DNA from: Platycnemis pennipes
Taxonomy: Eukaryota > Arthropoda > Insecta > Odonata > Platycnemididae
Length of the DNA: 64,000 nucleotides
Direction of reading: 5' to 3'
Assembly: GCA_933228895.1 (NCBI GenBank)
Contig: OW121853.1
Span: 10,360,494-10,424,493 of the forward strand
Made by a program: the position numbers and the translations under genes. Below, piece by piece: positions 11,671 through 24,704 of this stretch. Below the pieces are notes generated by a model. That model ran no database searches, was not told the origin of the DNA, and worked only from the letters and a program-made list of their open reading frames with translations. Each line of letters begins with the position of its first letter. Positions within the stretch are counted from its first letter, which is position 1.

Positions 11671-14600
11671 AAATGGAACAGGTTGCGAAGGGAGGAACTA
11701 ACGTTGAAAGAGAGGAATTATGTTAATATGTAGAGGTTTGCCGATAGAAGGAACGAGTGGAGGGCTGCGTCAAATCAATTCTAGGGTTGTTGACCGATAA
11801 TGATCATGTGATATCAACACATTTATGCCCAGAACATTATACGGAACGTCTCCCTGAAAGTTTTGTTCATTGGCGGCTGACATACACACTGAAATCTGAC
11901 TGACTTGTTTCCAAACCTATCTGAAATTATCTAAAATCCAGAATCCAGGAATCTAGGAACTGTCTGAAATCCAGATTTCCTAATCATTATTAATATTTGT
12001 AATATTCTAGTTTGTGTAGAGCAATTATAACTACGTGACCATTAAAATATCGCTGGATATAATTGAGTTGTGATTTATACCTTTCTTCAACAATCATCCA
12101 TGATATCAGCATAGATATTTATGGTGCAAATACATAAGAAGTATGCAATGATATTTCCATTATTATTCGAACTTCTAAAAAAGTACTTTTATCAAAATGG
12201 AAGTTTTGACCTTTATAAATACATACAAAATTTTCTCTAACTTGTTGGGTTTTGTAAAAATGTAGTAGCCTCTTCCGAACATTATTTTCGCAGACAGCTG
12301 TTTTTCTATTATCAAGATAAAATTTCCTCTTAGTGGCAATTGATGGATTGTTGCTTTAAAATTAAACTGTTATTGCTTATTTAGGCTAACTTTAAGCAAA
12401 AAGTTTTATAGAAATTTTTAATTATTATTTTCTTCATTGACTTTTCATACGCGTCACTTAAATCAATATTTTTTTTCATTTTCCTTGGATAGGATACACG
12501 TTAATAGCAAATGTGAATATCGCTCGAACCGATGACAACAAAAACTTATTTTGTCCCTCGTCAAAGAAATATCAGATACAATTGAGTAAATAAATTAGTG
12601 TTCAGTCGCATTTCGGAAAAATATAATATTTTTTGTTGTATTTACTTTTTGTGGAAACTCTTGCATACAAAAATCTGAGTAGAATACCAGCAAATTTTTG
12701 TTTTTTTCTAATATTTTTTACCCATACGACGAGTTAATTAATAATAGTATCTCGTGGAAAACAACATAAAAGTCACGTCCGACTATATGAGACTGAGAGG
12801 CGATCTATTCAAGAAATTAATCTGAGCACCGTCCGTTCTTCATCTGTTTCCTCGCTCGTGATACCCCCCAACCACACCGCTTTTTCCCCCTCTAGATTTT
12901 TAATCCCCCACTTTACACCCTTCCCCTGCCGGTGATTTGGCTAAATGGAGCGTGCCAAGCACCTAAAAATGTTTTCATCGCTCGATTTCGTAAGAACCAG
13001 TTTCGGGAGTGCGCTCAGGAACCGAGACGCATATATCAAACAATAACCCAGTTTAGGGCATTAATTGAATAATGTATTCCGTGGATGCAATGTAAAAGTT
13101 CTCCAAACTTGAGTTAATTTTCCTGAGGAGATGAATAGTCATGTATTCTCCAGCATTTTAAGAAATAGAGCAATACAATTTTTGCTCCGCTGCCGCTAAT
13201 TTTCAATTTTCGCCGAGCATATTTTTGAGTACCTCCAGTTTTCAATGACCCATTCATCTTAATGGACGAGGTAATATTTCTACAAAAGCCGTTTTCCGAG
13301 TAGGTCTGACAAAAGGAAAAATAAATCACCTTAATGAGAGTTGAAATTCGTAGTTTTTGTTCTTCAATGACCTCTGGCCTGAATTCAAAAAGAAAAGTTA
13401 CCGAACCACATTCCTTTGAATGCCTAAAAACACAGAAAGCCGGTAGAAATTCTGTAAAAATATTATTTTAAATCCGAATCTTCAACGCATTTTGCGAATG
13501 ACTAAAGGTAAAAAAAGATTTTGGAAAAGCGATACATTTTTAATTACAGGAAATTGCAAACAAACCTTTGGATTCAATCATGTAACCTTTGAAAAGCATA
13601 AAAGTAACATTGTACTTTTAAATTTTACATGAATTTATTGATCTTAAGTGATTCAATTGAACTAGATTATATCACCTATTTACTGTATCCGCAGCTCTAA
13701 ATTTACCTAGAGAATCATTTTCAGCGTATAAAAAAGGCACTAGATATGATAACTCCTGAAGGATACGCTTGATTAAAACTCTAATGTTAAAAATTCCTTG
13801 GAAAAACGAATGGGAAAAGTTCGCTCATGCCATTTTAAAGATTGAAGGGATTTGGCACGAATTTTCTGAGCAAAGGCACTCTATGATTTCTTGATTCTAT
13901 CTTTTACTATTCCTGAAATCTGTAAAGTTATTTGTAATATGCTATATCTACCAACGTTGAATTTTCATGAAACCTCTATTCAAGCGTCTACAGATATGTA
14001 ACCATTTTTCTTTAAATACATGACTTTACAGGAAAAGGCGTGAAATGAAGTCTGAATACAAATTAAGTAAGATGGAAGTACGAAGAAGGAAAGATTAATA
14101 TGTATGCTATTCGGGGTGGTTTGAAACGGAGGCGGAACGTGATGGTCATTGAATAAATAAGAAGTGAAAAACCTACTGAAACGGATGAGTGGTAAGCCAG
14201 GGTCAAAAAGCCGAGTTATGTGGAGTACCAAGCCCCCTCCGGGAGTATAGAAATTCATGCGGAGGGAATTTAGCCTACGCCTTCGCAAACGGTGGAGAGC
14301 AGTAATTTATGATCCCCAAAATATGCAATATCTAATTATGCTTACCATGTAATTCCCATGAATCTAGCATACGCATCATTGAGCAAATATTCAAGGATAT
14401 ATTCCACAAACGAATGAAATTTTCAAAATGCACTAAATTTTGCTTCAAAAATGAAACAGTTGCAGTGATTTGTATTATTCACTTCAGATATTTCCTTCAA
14501 ATAGAAGATGCACGGTAAAACAATAACCCAATGATAAAAATATAATGCTTGATATTTTACCATATGACAAGATTTCCAGATTGAGAGAAAAATAATTTAG

Positions 14601-14949
14601 CAAATTAAAACATCTTACATAGGAATTAGATCGACCATCATCCCGTCATAAATCCAATCATTACTTTGATGCAACTCTCTCTTCCTACGACCTAACATCT
14701 TCAAATGTACAAAAGACATTATTTATATCCTTCACAGCTTGCCCTTTTTACTGTGTAATAACTAAGAATCCTGTTATCATTTCCCTCAACGACTAATTTC
14801 ATTAGCCAATGAAATTAAGATTTTTAAAACAGAATTCATAACTTCCAACGGTAAAGCTTCTTGCTTTCAGATGGCCGAGGCGAAGTAACATTTTTGACGC
14901 CGCTATCATCTGGCATAAAACTAATCATATTGTCAAATTCCATGGGATT
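11671..14949. other. AT-rich anonymous DNA
   Basis: Over 3 kb without a recognisable gene, RNA or transposon. A short pyrimidine-rich patch lies near 12855-12925. Reading frames are short and AT-biased. Confidence 0.5.
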
Positions 14950-15860
14950 GGTACCACGGTCCCTCTCGTACGCAAGGGAGGCGTTCCAGAAAGAGAGATC
15001 GAGCGGGAAAAAGAAAGGATGGTGGCAGGAGGGCTAGCCCCTCCTGGAAGAATGAGAGGGGGAGAGAAGAGAGAGGGAGGGGGGAATCGGAGAAGGGAAG
15101 AGGAAGACGAAGGGGTGGGGTAAGTTGAAAGGACCGAGGGTAAGGGGGTGGGAGGGGAGGGAGAGAGGAAGCGGAAATAAATGTGGGAGAACACGAAGGC
15201 TGGAAGGGGGAGAGATTTTTAGGGGCATGAAAAAAGGACGTAAGAGATTTTTTTTTAATTTCCTTATTTCTAAAGGGAGAGAAAGGGAGTTGGGGTGGAA
15301 ACGGGGAGGTTTGATGGGGAAGAAACGGAAGGGGAGGGCTGGTGGAGGAGGAGGAAGGGTTAGGGTGTGGGGAGTGAGGCAGGGAGGGAGAGCCTTAAAA
15401 AACAGGCACGGACCCTCCCACTCGCGGACGCAAGCAGCCCCTGCCAACCTCCCCAATGCTCATCAACTCCCCCTCCTTAGCCCCACCCCCTCCCCACGGA
15501 TCTGGATTCGCCCCCCTCCCTCCCCCCTACCAACCTTTTTTCAAACCCCATCCCATTGCGGACGGAGCGTCCATTTTGTTGCAAAATCGATGAGAGGGAG
15601 CAGGATTCCCTTTCCTTCTGAGGAGTTAAAAAGAAGGGCCCCTCGCGGGGTAAGGAGGCAGCGGACGGACCTCTCTCCCCTTTGAGCCTCCTATATCCGC
15701 CCATTCCTTCCTCTGGTCTTGCAACACGAAGAGAAGGACCCGCTCCGACGGACGGGAGAGAGAGAAAAAGAGCTCGAGGTGGGACCTCGGAAGAGAAGGG
15801 TAAACACTCCCGGAGCATTTGTGGATGTGTACTCGTGTCGCAGGCGCCAGGTGACATCCC
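14950..15860. other. GC-rich purine island followed by a pyrimidine segment
   Basis: Purine-rich on the plus strand from about 15000 to 15400, then C/T-rich to about 15720. The polarity switches inside the island. Overlapping frames of 140-190 codons on both strands are Gly/Arg- or Pro/Ser-rich and give no recognisable domain. Confidence 0.5.
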
Positions 15861-16864
15861 ACTTCGGTCAGCCGGTTGTAAAGACGCTAATGGGATAGTC
15901 TGATAGGTGATGAGCACACATTGGGAGGTTAAAGTAAGGATAAGGTGTTATAAGAATGCGTAAACTTTTTGCCAATTTTCACCTGGATACGAGGTGAAAA
16001 AATAAGATAATACTGACATGTATACAATTCGATGTATTTCAAAAAAGACAATTTATAGTTTACAAAGTAAAAACTTAACTGCCATCAGTCAAGTTCAGTT
16101 GTGAGACCCCCCGAGGAGAGGTGGGCCTCGGTATGGGTGTCGGGTCGCTCGCGAAGGGTCGGGTTAGGCTCGGAGTCGATGTAGGACCCTCATTAGCAGG
16201 CTTGACCGTCGGTAGTCCCCACCCGAGTACCTCTAACCGAAAATTCATATATAAATTGTAGGAAAATGCCTCTATCACCCGATGAATCAAGACCTCATTT
16301 GATAAAATTATGATTAAATTTTCCCCAGAGAAACTGCCTTTTTACAAAATCATTTATCAAGATAGGTGCATCGACAGCAGAAATCTTTAGTAGTTTGCAA
16401 CTTTCGGCTTGGTATAAAACTCCAACTTTTAAACGGATACTATCTCAGTTGATATATCTCAATGAAACAGGTTTTACGAATAATCAACGTTCAAACCCGT
16501 CTTTCTTGTGGACCAAATGGCATTTGCGAAAACTTATTAAAGCTTTAACCTAGAGCTGGTATTAAGCTAATTTTTTGATGGTGTCCTACAAAACTATAAA
16601 GTGTACTAATTATTACTATACCTAAATATCTCATAACCAGTCAGTAATATATCATATGTAAAAAAGTCATAAATAAATGTTTTTACTTAATACGGAGGGC
16701 ATGAATTTCGACGACCATGTTATTACTCGACCTGACTCGACCTGAGAACTTAATATGGTTTTGTTAAGAACTGCATGCCTAGGCAATGAGCGATATCCTT
16801 GAGTAATTCTAAAAACTAGCACACCTCAATTGATCGAAGATTCAAGCAGCTACTACGGAACTAA
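15861..16864. other. Anonymous DNA
   Basis: A GC-richer patch lies at 16090-16230; the rest is AT-rich. The 10-bp unit ACTCGACCTG is repeated in tandem near 16735-16752. No gene recognised. Confidence 0.45.
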
Positions 16865-16935
16865 GGCCGTGGTAGCCGAGAGTTGGTTGCTTAGCGGAAG
16901 TCCTGGATTGGAGCCCGGAGGAGGGAGTTGGACAT
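16865..16935 (+). mobile_element. Possible tRNA-derived SINE head
   Basis: TAGCCGAGAGTTGG (16873-16886) fits an RNA polymerase III A box, and GGATTGGAGCC (16915-16925) is a one-to-two-mismatch B box at tRNA-like spacing. A tRNA clover-leaf is not evident, so a degenerate SINE head is likelier than a tRNA gene. The extent of any SINE body is unknown. Confidence 0.35.
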
Positions 16936-17639
16936 GTCAAGCCAGGCACAATCGGGGTTTATTTTCTAGATACAAAATATTAATGGGAAATGGAAGCCCC
17001 CCTTTCCGGTGTGAATTTCTCACGCCGTCATGCTTCGTATTTGGTGCGCTCAAACCTAACCAGCCAGACCAACCTTGGGAGTTCACGCAACTGAAAAAAT
17101 TTCACTTCGAAGAAACATATGCATGATTTTTGGAAATGGTAGAAGAGATACTCTCGGATACTCTCCCTTGAATTCCGTACCATTTCAGTAAACTTAAAAT
17201 GATGATATTACTATGAAAGCCAAATCAAAATTGATTGCATCATTTGAGCACGCTATGACGTCCATCAAATGTATTCAAAATTCAGTCAATTTTGGAGCAC
17301 CATCTAAGATGTGGGATTGTTTTATACTGATTGGTCAACTTCCTCAAACAGTTTGAATGGGAGAGGCCGGCAAAGTAAGGAAGAATGCATCGCGTAAATG
17401 TTGAAAAACAATGTGACGGCGCTTCATAAAGAGATCGCGCAAATATTCCTTAAGTAGGAACGAAAAATAGGAAGATTCATCCAAGTGCTAAGTAGTGTTT
17501 GAACCCTAAACTACCCGCTCGGTTCACTCGCCAGCCATCTAAGACTCCTTCGTTCTCTCACAAAAGACACTCAAAATACATGGGTGGGAAAACGTATATA
17601 GGTATATACATTTATATACGTTTTCACCGAGCATGGCCG
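16936..17639. other. Anonymous DNA
   Basis: Could include the body of the SINE-like sequence to its left. A small ATATAC/GTATAT palindromic patch is near 17595-17620. No gene recognised. Confidence 0.4.
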
Positions 17640-18472
17640 AGGGAGAAAGGCAAGGAAGGGAAGGCTATCCCCGTGCAGGTTTTTTGAAGCGGCGAAGTAA
17701 GACGGAGTGGAATGGCCTACCTCTTCAGTTTTAAATCCGCATTGAAATTAAGGGGGTGGGCCGAGGCGTGCGGAGCGAGGTGGGTGGGGAGAGTTTTAAG
17801 TTCTTTCCGCTACATCTCCCCAACCCTTCCCCCCCCCCACCCCCCTACCCAGCAACCGCTCCCCCGTAGCCTTCTGAAAAAGACTCCCCCCCCAGAAACC
17901 TTCCCTCTTATTTCACCGGCCGCCATTTTCCTCAGACCGGAGCGGGGGAGAAAGAAGGATGAAAAAAGCGGTCGGGAAAAGGGGTGGCAGAGGGGAGGGG
18001 GTGGGGGGCACCCGGGGGCAATTTAAGAGCTTCACGAAAAGGGGGCGCTCGTTCTCCTCTTTCTCACCATCCGCCTCCTCCCCCTTTTCATCTCGCCCAC
18101 GCTTTTTCCTTTTTTTCCACCCTCCGTCTCCCGCTCGCAGACTTTTCCCCGAGTTCCAAGAGGGTGGAAGGGGGGCTGGGTGTGTGGATGGCGGGGGGTG
18201 CCTCGGAGGTGCGAGACGAATAGTTGGGCGAGAGCAAGCGAGGGCACCACCAGGGATGGACACACACGTATCCCCCCTCCTCTCAACACTCTTACTCCTC
18301 TCCAGCACCCGCACACGAACAACACCTTTCTCCCTGCACCCCTCACACACGCAGAAGCCCGCTCCACCTCGCAACCGCTGCGGCGCAAAGAAAGCATGTC
18401 GGATTGCCAGAGGAGGTCTACGTGCGGCCCTTCGTACGGCCACTTTCTTCTCATACTTATTGTCGTAGTTGT
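17640..18472. other. GC-rich island with alternating strand bias
   Basis: C-rich near 17810-17900, G-rich near 17940-18030, C/T-rich near 18050-18130 and G-rich near 18160-18210, then mixed. Long overlapping frames in five registers have low-complexity translations. It ends abruptly where a truncated retrotransposon begins. Confidence 0.5.
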
Positions 18473-18942
18473 CGTGTTGAGTAGTGTTTCAGAATTAATA
18501 CAAGAATTAGGGTGGGAATCATTATCAAAGAGTAGGTTTAAGTATAGATTGAATCTATTAGAGAAATTTAATTGGATAGCTTTACTGAAGATGTTAGGCA
18601 CGTGTTAAAAAACCAGCGTATTATGCTAGATTCGACCAGAGAAACAAGATTTAAGAGATTGTCATACTGATAGATTCAAAATGGCATTTTTCTCCCGTAC
18701 TATAGAGAACAGAATAGGCAACATAGCAAAGGGATAGGTAGGAGGAGTATTTTAGAGTAGTCTGTAGTGCATGATGCATGTATTAACCCGTTAAATACTA
18801 TAGATACTAACAATCTAGTTCGCATGAGACCCTATAGTAGCTTATTTGCATGTCAGTAGTGCATGCTTGGTGATCTTCACTCCCTGCCACACACCCTTGT
18901 TTGCTTGCTTGCAAGATATCGTGTAGATGTGGATGTAGATGT
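18473..18942 (+). mobile_element. 5'-truncated non-LTR retrotransposon fragment, subfamily A1
   Basis: It begins within the sequence for the C-terminal part of the reverse-transcriptase protein (LSSVSELIQELGWESLS-like) and continues through the last codons, with frame breaks, into the 3' untranslated region. It ends with a damaged terminal hairpin (the GCAGGG arm reads GCAAGA) and GTAGATGTGGATGTAGATG. Non-functional. Confidence 0.88.
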
Positions 18943-19045
18943 CGTTTTCAAGTCTTTGTCTGCATTTATAGGCGCCTCAGACCGGGAGGAAACGTACAAT
19001 GATGGGAATAAAAGGGTGCGGAGAAAAGGTGGAGGGAAACCCGAA

Positions 19046-19105
19046 ATGTGACAAGGACACCACGGCTCGACTTCCCATCTGACGGACGGAGTACTGAACT
19101 CGAAT
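19046..19105 (-). mobile_element. SINE body fragment
   Basis: This 60-bp stretch aligns with the body of the SINE at 40302-40538: both carry an ACAAGG/CCAAGG word, then CTGACGGACGG or CCGACGGACGG, then TACTGAAC. It has no tRNA-like head attached. Confidence 0.5.
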
Positions 19106-19768
19106 ACAATCCAATAAATGACACTCAAGCAGGAAGCAAACTGCCTCTCCTCCCTCCCTCTCGAGCACACTCAAAACCACGCGGTGGGAGGAAAGGAAAG
19201 CAAAGGCAAAGCGTGCGCCCATTGCTTTACCAATTGCCTACAAATTGTCCCCCGACGCTTCCTAGTCCGAAAAAAGAACTCATTCTGCCAAAAGTGGTTC
19301 CATCCATGTCGTTCTGCCTCGCGCCTGCTCATGTCAGGCGCACATGTACTAATTCAAAGTACTAAAATAAAGTTCAAAGAACACTATTAAAAAATAAAAA
19401 GTATAACTGGTCAACTCCCGCACAAAATGTTTTTTTGCCTTGCATTGGCACATTCTTTTCTGTATTCAATAGCTTTAGGACTCACTGGACTGCGATTTAG
19501 TATTTCCTAGGTCCATGTTGGACATTTCCAGCCACTTTAATGCTTTAGTTGTAAGTTTCTCTTTCACGCGAACAAACATCTACACTATACACCGCAACTT
19601 TCACAAGTCATTGCTCATAATCAATTGTTTTGCTACCGGTAAGAGCGACGCTCACCGGTACTGTTTTATTTTCGCGTTAAGATGCCGGGGCTGTACCAAT
19701 TTTTTGTTTTATTTTTATTTTTTTTATTGCTTTACCAATTTCAAACTTCACCAATGAAAAATTGTAAT
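19106..19768. other. Anonymous DNA with T-rich tracts
   Basis: T-rich tracts at about 19698-19735 could be the A-rich tail, in reverse, of the adjacent SINE-like sequence. ACCGGTAAGAGC and GCTCACCGGT words form a small inverted repeat near 19635-19660. No gene recognised. Confidence 0.4.
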
Positions 19769-19842
19769 TTCCGCTACCGAGATTAGAACCCGGGTCCTCA
19801 TGGTGAAGGGCAGTACTCTAACCACTTCATCAACCCGGCCCC
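19769..19842 (-). mobile_element. tRNA-derived SINE head
   Basis: On the minus strand TGAAGTGGTTAGAG (19816-19829) fits an A box and GGTTCTAATC (19781-19790) a B box, at normal tRNA spacing, with GGGTT before and CTCGGTAGCGG after. The layout resembles the SINE head at 40477-40538 (GGTGTAGTGATTAGAG...GGTTCGATTG). It lacks an obvious acceptor stem, so a SINE is preferred over a tRNA gene. Confidence 0.6.
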
Positions 19843-20149
19843 GATATCGGTTTCATGCACGTACCTCACTATCGCCCGGGAACCCCGAACTCACGAGAGA
19901 GAGAGAGCACCATTCCCTTTTCCTTCGGGCGAGCGCCCTCTTTCAATGGACCGGGAGCGCGGGTCCGCATGGAAACGATGCCCCTATAATAGCAATGGGT
20001 GGACGCCTCGCTTCTGATTTCCCGTTCCGCCCTCCTCGTGTTTTTGTGTGTGCTTGAGAGGGAGGGAGGACAGGGAGTTTGGATCCATACGAGAGAAACT
20101 GCCCGATGATCAAACTATCTCAACAGCTCGCCTGCCTGCGTATTTCATG
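19843..20149. other. GC-rich anonymous segment
   Basis: A GC-rich patch with a short GAGAGAGAG run near 19893. No gene recognised. Confidence 0.4.
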
Positions 20150-20682
20150 AAATGAGAGCGTTTACTCGGAACCGAAATCACAATTTTGTGCACGAAATTG
20201 AAAGATAGAAACGAAAAAAGAATTTTAGTGAAAAAATTAATCTTTTAACCACAACCATTAGCTCATAAATCAAAAATTAAAATAAGCAAAAGGTGACGCC
20301 CACCGAAAAAGCTACTGTGATAACAATGACGTCATTTTACTCCCGTCTTTGACTGCTCTTATGGGAAGGGAAGGGAGTGGAGGGGGATTCTCGGAATGTC
20401 TGCTCGCACCTGTCGCAATCGCTTCCATTGGGAGAGCCAGCTGTGTCCCCCCCTTTGCGATAAGGCTAAGTAGCTTCGCTTGCTCAGTTATGATTGGACG
20501 AAGTCGATATACGTCAGAGGTTGCACCACACCCACTTTTCCGAAAGGGTTAAAAACGTCAGTTTTTCGCTGTTTATAACTCGAGAAATAATTGGCGGATC
20601 AAAAAACGGAAAAATACGCGTCTTTTTAATTTACAAACTCTATCATATTCGGTAATAAAAAATATGGTAAACGACCCCATTG
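20150..20682 (+). mobile_element. Repeat C, copy 1 (putative non-autonomous DNA transposon)
   Basis: It aligns end to end with 24160-24704 and, reversed, with 26003-26531. The left end reads ATGAGAGCGTTTAC and the right end GTAAACGACCCCATTG, so the termini are inverted around a consensus CAATGGGG(T)CGTTTAC. The interior holds a TGACGTCA palindrome at 20327-20334, a GGGAGTGGAGGGGG tract and TTATAACTCGAG near the right end. No coding frame. The superfamily is not recognised, and a clear target duplication could not be read. Confidence 0.75.
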
Positions 20683-22639
20683 TCTCCTGGAATGTGTGAT
20701 TAAAAAGGTTTCTGAGAATGTCAAAAACCTAAATCCGTGAAATATTGCTGGATAACCTTACTAGAAGAACTTGGATGGGAACCTCTATAATATCGTTGAT
20801 TACAACATAGACTGCAGTTTTTGAGCACACTGAGAGCGACATGTTCTCTAATTAATTTAGATTTTTTTAAATGCATGATTTCATTCATCACGATTGTAAG
20901 GTTATTTCATATTAAGATTATTCAGCATGATAATCACCACCAGCAGTCACGATACCACCAGCAATCACGAAACCAGCAGATAATCCCTGTAATTTGGCAA
21001 TTTACTGATAATTGCAAGATTATACCAGCTTTACGAATATATTTGCATAATTTTATATAATAAGGTAATATTTTGCATCTTAATAACAAGACGGATACAC
21101 ATGGCGTCCATGACCTGACAGTGCATCTGGAAAAAGTTCTTAGAATTAAAAATGCACGTTTACTAGGTCATTGTAAGTATAATGTTAAAATACAGAATTA
21201 ATTTTATCTGTGCACTGAACCAATAGATGAGTGCATTACTATTGCCGAAGTTTTCCGACACGTTTATATTGATCCAAGCGTATTCAATGCATTTTTAAGA
21301 GTTTTATCAATTTAGTCTAAATCCCTGCCGTTTGAATAATCATCAAAAATACAATAAAATCAATACATTTATATGATCTCATCTTTGAAGCTTGGTATTC
21401 CATCAGATGAATGACAAAAGACGGTGCTTTTCTCGAGCCTCACATATTGTAACATTATGGTTACGACATCTATTCAAACTAAGAATCATTTGGTATAACC
21501 ATCGTGGGAAATAGCTCCTATGAGGTATAATAATGTTACTTTACAAAATCAAAAAAATAGTGATTGCTATGTACCTGTCATAAAATGCATAAAACGACCT
21601 TTTTCGCAAGGTCATTGAAGAATCAACAGTAGGGGGAAAAAATAGCAACTTATGGTTAGTAGTAGCGTTATTAACTGTAGACAAAATTCAAAATTTATTA
21701 AATTGAAGACAATGAGACTAAAAAATGTATTTTTGATTTTCTTCTCATTTCTGGTAAACCATCATTCTCCGTTGGTCTCAGTTGAATAGTGCCATGAGCA
21801 AATATTTTGGTAGTAGTAAAACTTGATTGTAAGTAAGTACCCTAAGTACTAATTGTATAATCATATAATCGCATCGAATTATTTAAGTTAAGCTAAGGTA
21901 ATGCCAGGATAAAAACACCATCAAACAAAGGTGGGATTCGAACTTAAAATCTTATGAATATCGTGCGGTGGAGGTTACCAACAATGTCAAGATGACAGCA
22001 GTATTTATTACCATCAAACAATGTTAGCATATTAAATATTTAAAAAAGTTAATTTTTAATGCTAAACTATGCAATTTACTTATAAATTTAGCAGGACCTT
22101 AACTGCACTGTTATTTTTTTATTATTATTTATAAATTATAACTCTCTATTGTGATTGCACCACTACATTGTAAACTGGGAACCTGCTGATAAGCATCAGC
22201 TTAGCAGGACCATACAAGATAATAAATAATTCATAATGACTAGACACTAGAAAGTATGCTTGTAACTGTTGTAAGTTGTAATATTTTATTTTTTTGTAAC
22301 CCATCCATAGGGAAATTACAACATGTAAGCTTTTTTGAAAATAAATTTATTAAATTGTAAAATTGTAAAAATATGAAGCTTCTGAAACAACTGATTTGAT
22401 AAATATGCGTATTTTGCTTGTTAACGCCAATGCAGGAATATTTCATGAAAAGAATGCAGCTAATACTCTATGGAATTCATCACTCGGGCATATAGGAGCA
22501 CAGCTCCGATGAAAAAAGGGCCAGGAAGAAAAATAGGAACAAGTGCAAGAGCGCAAAAGGCAGCAAAACTTTTAACCTCCTCATAAATTCAATATTAGGG
22601 GCTATTAACAGGCCACTTGTTCTCTTATATCCTACCTCA
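20683..22639. other. AT-rich anonymous DNA
   Basis: Mostly featureless. Imperfect tandem CACCAGCA(A/G)TCACGA units lie near 20936-20975. A degenerate B-box-like GGATTCGAAC on the minus sense near 21935 is not supported by an A box. No gene recognised. Confidence 0.45.
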
Positions 22640-23110
22640 GTTTTTCTTTTATCTCCTTGCCTCATTTTTCCCCCCTACCCGTGTTAAGCCCCCCAAAACA
22701 TCCCCGTGGGGACCCACTCCGCCTATAGACCCTCGTTTTTTCCCTCCGACTATGTAACAAGCCTCCACTTTGAGAAAAAAAATAATCAAGTCCAAGGAGG
22801 GGTTTCATGAGGAGGAGGAGAATTATGGAGGGAGGAGAGTGCGCTAATGAGAAATAAAAAAGAAGAGAGGCTGGACGATGCGAGAGGGGGGTCGAAGGGC
22901 GGAGGATTCCTCCCTGGAGACCTCGGGGAGGGAGGGATACAGGAGCAGATGAGAGCGCTAGGGAGGGTGAAAAAGTGCCCACGTGAAAAGGGGTGGATGG
23001 AAAAAATGGAGGGCAAAAAAGCGCGAGGGTGAGGAGGGCGAGGGAAAGGGGTGGAGTCGGAGAGCGAAGTCGCGTGTGCGAAGTAGTTTTGCGAGGGAGG
23101 GAGTGGAGCC
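22640..23110. other. GC-rich island with a strand-bias switch
   Basis: Pyrimidine-rich on the plus strand to about 22750, then G/A-rich (GGAGGAGGAG, GGGGAGGGAGGG words) to about 23110. Frames on both strands are low-complexity. Confidence 0.5.
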
Positions 23111-24159
23111 CAGGATGAATTAGGAGATGTCGAACTTGGTAGCAGAATAACTCGGGAGGCGGATGCAGCCACTCAAAGCGATGGGACTCTATGGCTTTGG
23201 ATCAATCTCGCAATGGCAGTGCAAACGCTTTCCAGTTTTTCAGAAAATAGATCTAATTAGATCAAAAAATGATCTAAGAGATGAGGTACCGTAACATCTA
23301 CGATAGTTATACAACGACAAACACATACTCATACTTTGTCGGACCGGACCTGTTAACGCCATGGCTATAGCGACGGGCTCTAGTCTTTTCGGCTGCAAGT
23401 TTCTGAACTTGGAACGGAATTCGCTCATCTAACTTCATGTCAATAGGCAAGTTAAAATATTGTGTATTCCATCATACACACACAAGCAGTGAAGCAGTAG
23501 GCATGATGCTGATTCAAAATACTAATCACAATCGCATTATCATTTGAAGTAGTTTAATGACTGGTGTGAATAGCCACGTTCCTTTGGTAAAATAAAGGAG
23601 TTAGTAGCCAAACCAGTTAACGTATTCACCATAAATGCGATAGTTTAATCGTAGATGCATGCCTACAATGCAAATTAGTAGAAAGCATTTATTCCTAGAT
23701 GTTTAGCTAGGACGTATCACACTTGGAACTCTTTTTATGCAATTAGTGATGGAAATCTTATGAAAGAGGAGGATCGAAACTTGTTATATTGCTTATTGAG
23801 TTGAGAGCCAAACATATTCACCAAACATATTTAATTATAAATTTTCTGCGAGGAAGAAGGGGATCATCATAAGAGAGGTCATGATTTCTTCAGGCTGAGA
23901 CTTATGTACTCAGGATTACAAAATGTGTGGGCAAAAGTTGAAATTTTCAATGCAACTAAGATGCTCAGATATTGCGTTTTCTATCAAAGTAGTACTACAC
24001 AGGAAAAAAATGTTGGCTTCGTATAATACATCTCCTAGCATAACGTGTTATGATAATATTAGAAGCAGAATAATATCCTGAATAACAAGATCATAAACAT
24101 GTACCACACTCGTGAATTCTAATGATCAGTTTGAATCTAAAAGGTATTTCCGTGACTCT
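23111..24159. other. Anonymous DNA
   Basis: AT-rich, with no gene, RNA or known repeat seen. Confidence 0.5.
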
Positions 24160-24704
24160 CAATGGGGCGTTTACTCGGAACCCAATTCTCAATTTTGTAC
24201 ACGAAATTGATAGATGGAAACGAAAAACGAATTTTAGTGAAAAAATTAATCTTCTAACCACAACCATTCACTAATATATCATAAATTACAATAAGGAAAA
24301 CGTGACGCCCACCAAAGAATTGATATCATGATATCATTGACGTCATTTTCCTCCCGTCCTTGACTGCTTTTAGAGGAAGGGGAGGGAATGGAGGGGGGTT
24401 CTCGGAAGGTCTGCTCGCACAGATCCTGTCGCAACCTCTCCTATTGTCAGAGTCAGCTGTGCCCCTCCCCACCCATTGCGATAAAGCGAAGTAGCTTCGC
24501 GGGCTCAGTTGTGATTGGTAGAAATCGATAAACGTCAGAGGTTGCACCACGCCCACTTTTCCGAAAGGGTTAAAAATATCAGTTTTTCGCCGCTTATAAC
24601 TCGAGAAATAATTGACGGATAAAAAAACGGAAAAATACATGTCTTTTTACTTTACAAACTCGATTAGATTCGGCAATAAAATAATATGGCAAGCGACCAC
24701 ATTG
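24160..24704 (+). mobile_element. Repeat C, copy 2 (putative non-autonomous DNA transposon)
   Basis: This copy has the clearest left terminus, CAATGGGGCGTTTAC, matching the inverted right end of copies 1 and 3. The right end here is mutated (GCAAGCGACCACATTG). TGACGTCA is at 24338-24345 and is preceded by a 14-base palindrome GATATCATGATATC unique to this copy. No open frame of note. Confidence 0.78.

Noticed and set aside
15125..15685. 186-codon plus-strand frame
   Set aside because: It spans a purine-to-pyrimidine switch with Gly/Arg-rich then Pro-rich translation. No domain recognised.
18032..18601. 189-codon minus-strand frame crossing into the retrotransposon fragment
   Set aside because: It joins antisense retrotransposon sequence to a GC-rich island and is not a plausible gene.
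21930..21990. GGATTCGAAC-type B-box complement with neighbouring tRNA-like words
   Set aside because: No matching A box or stem structure could be found.
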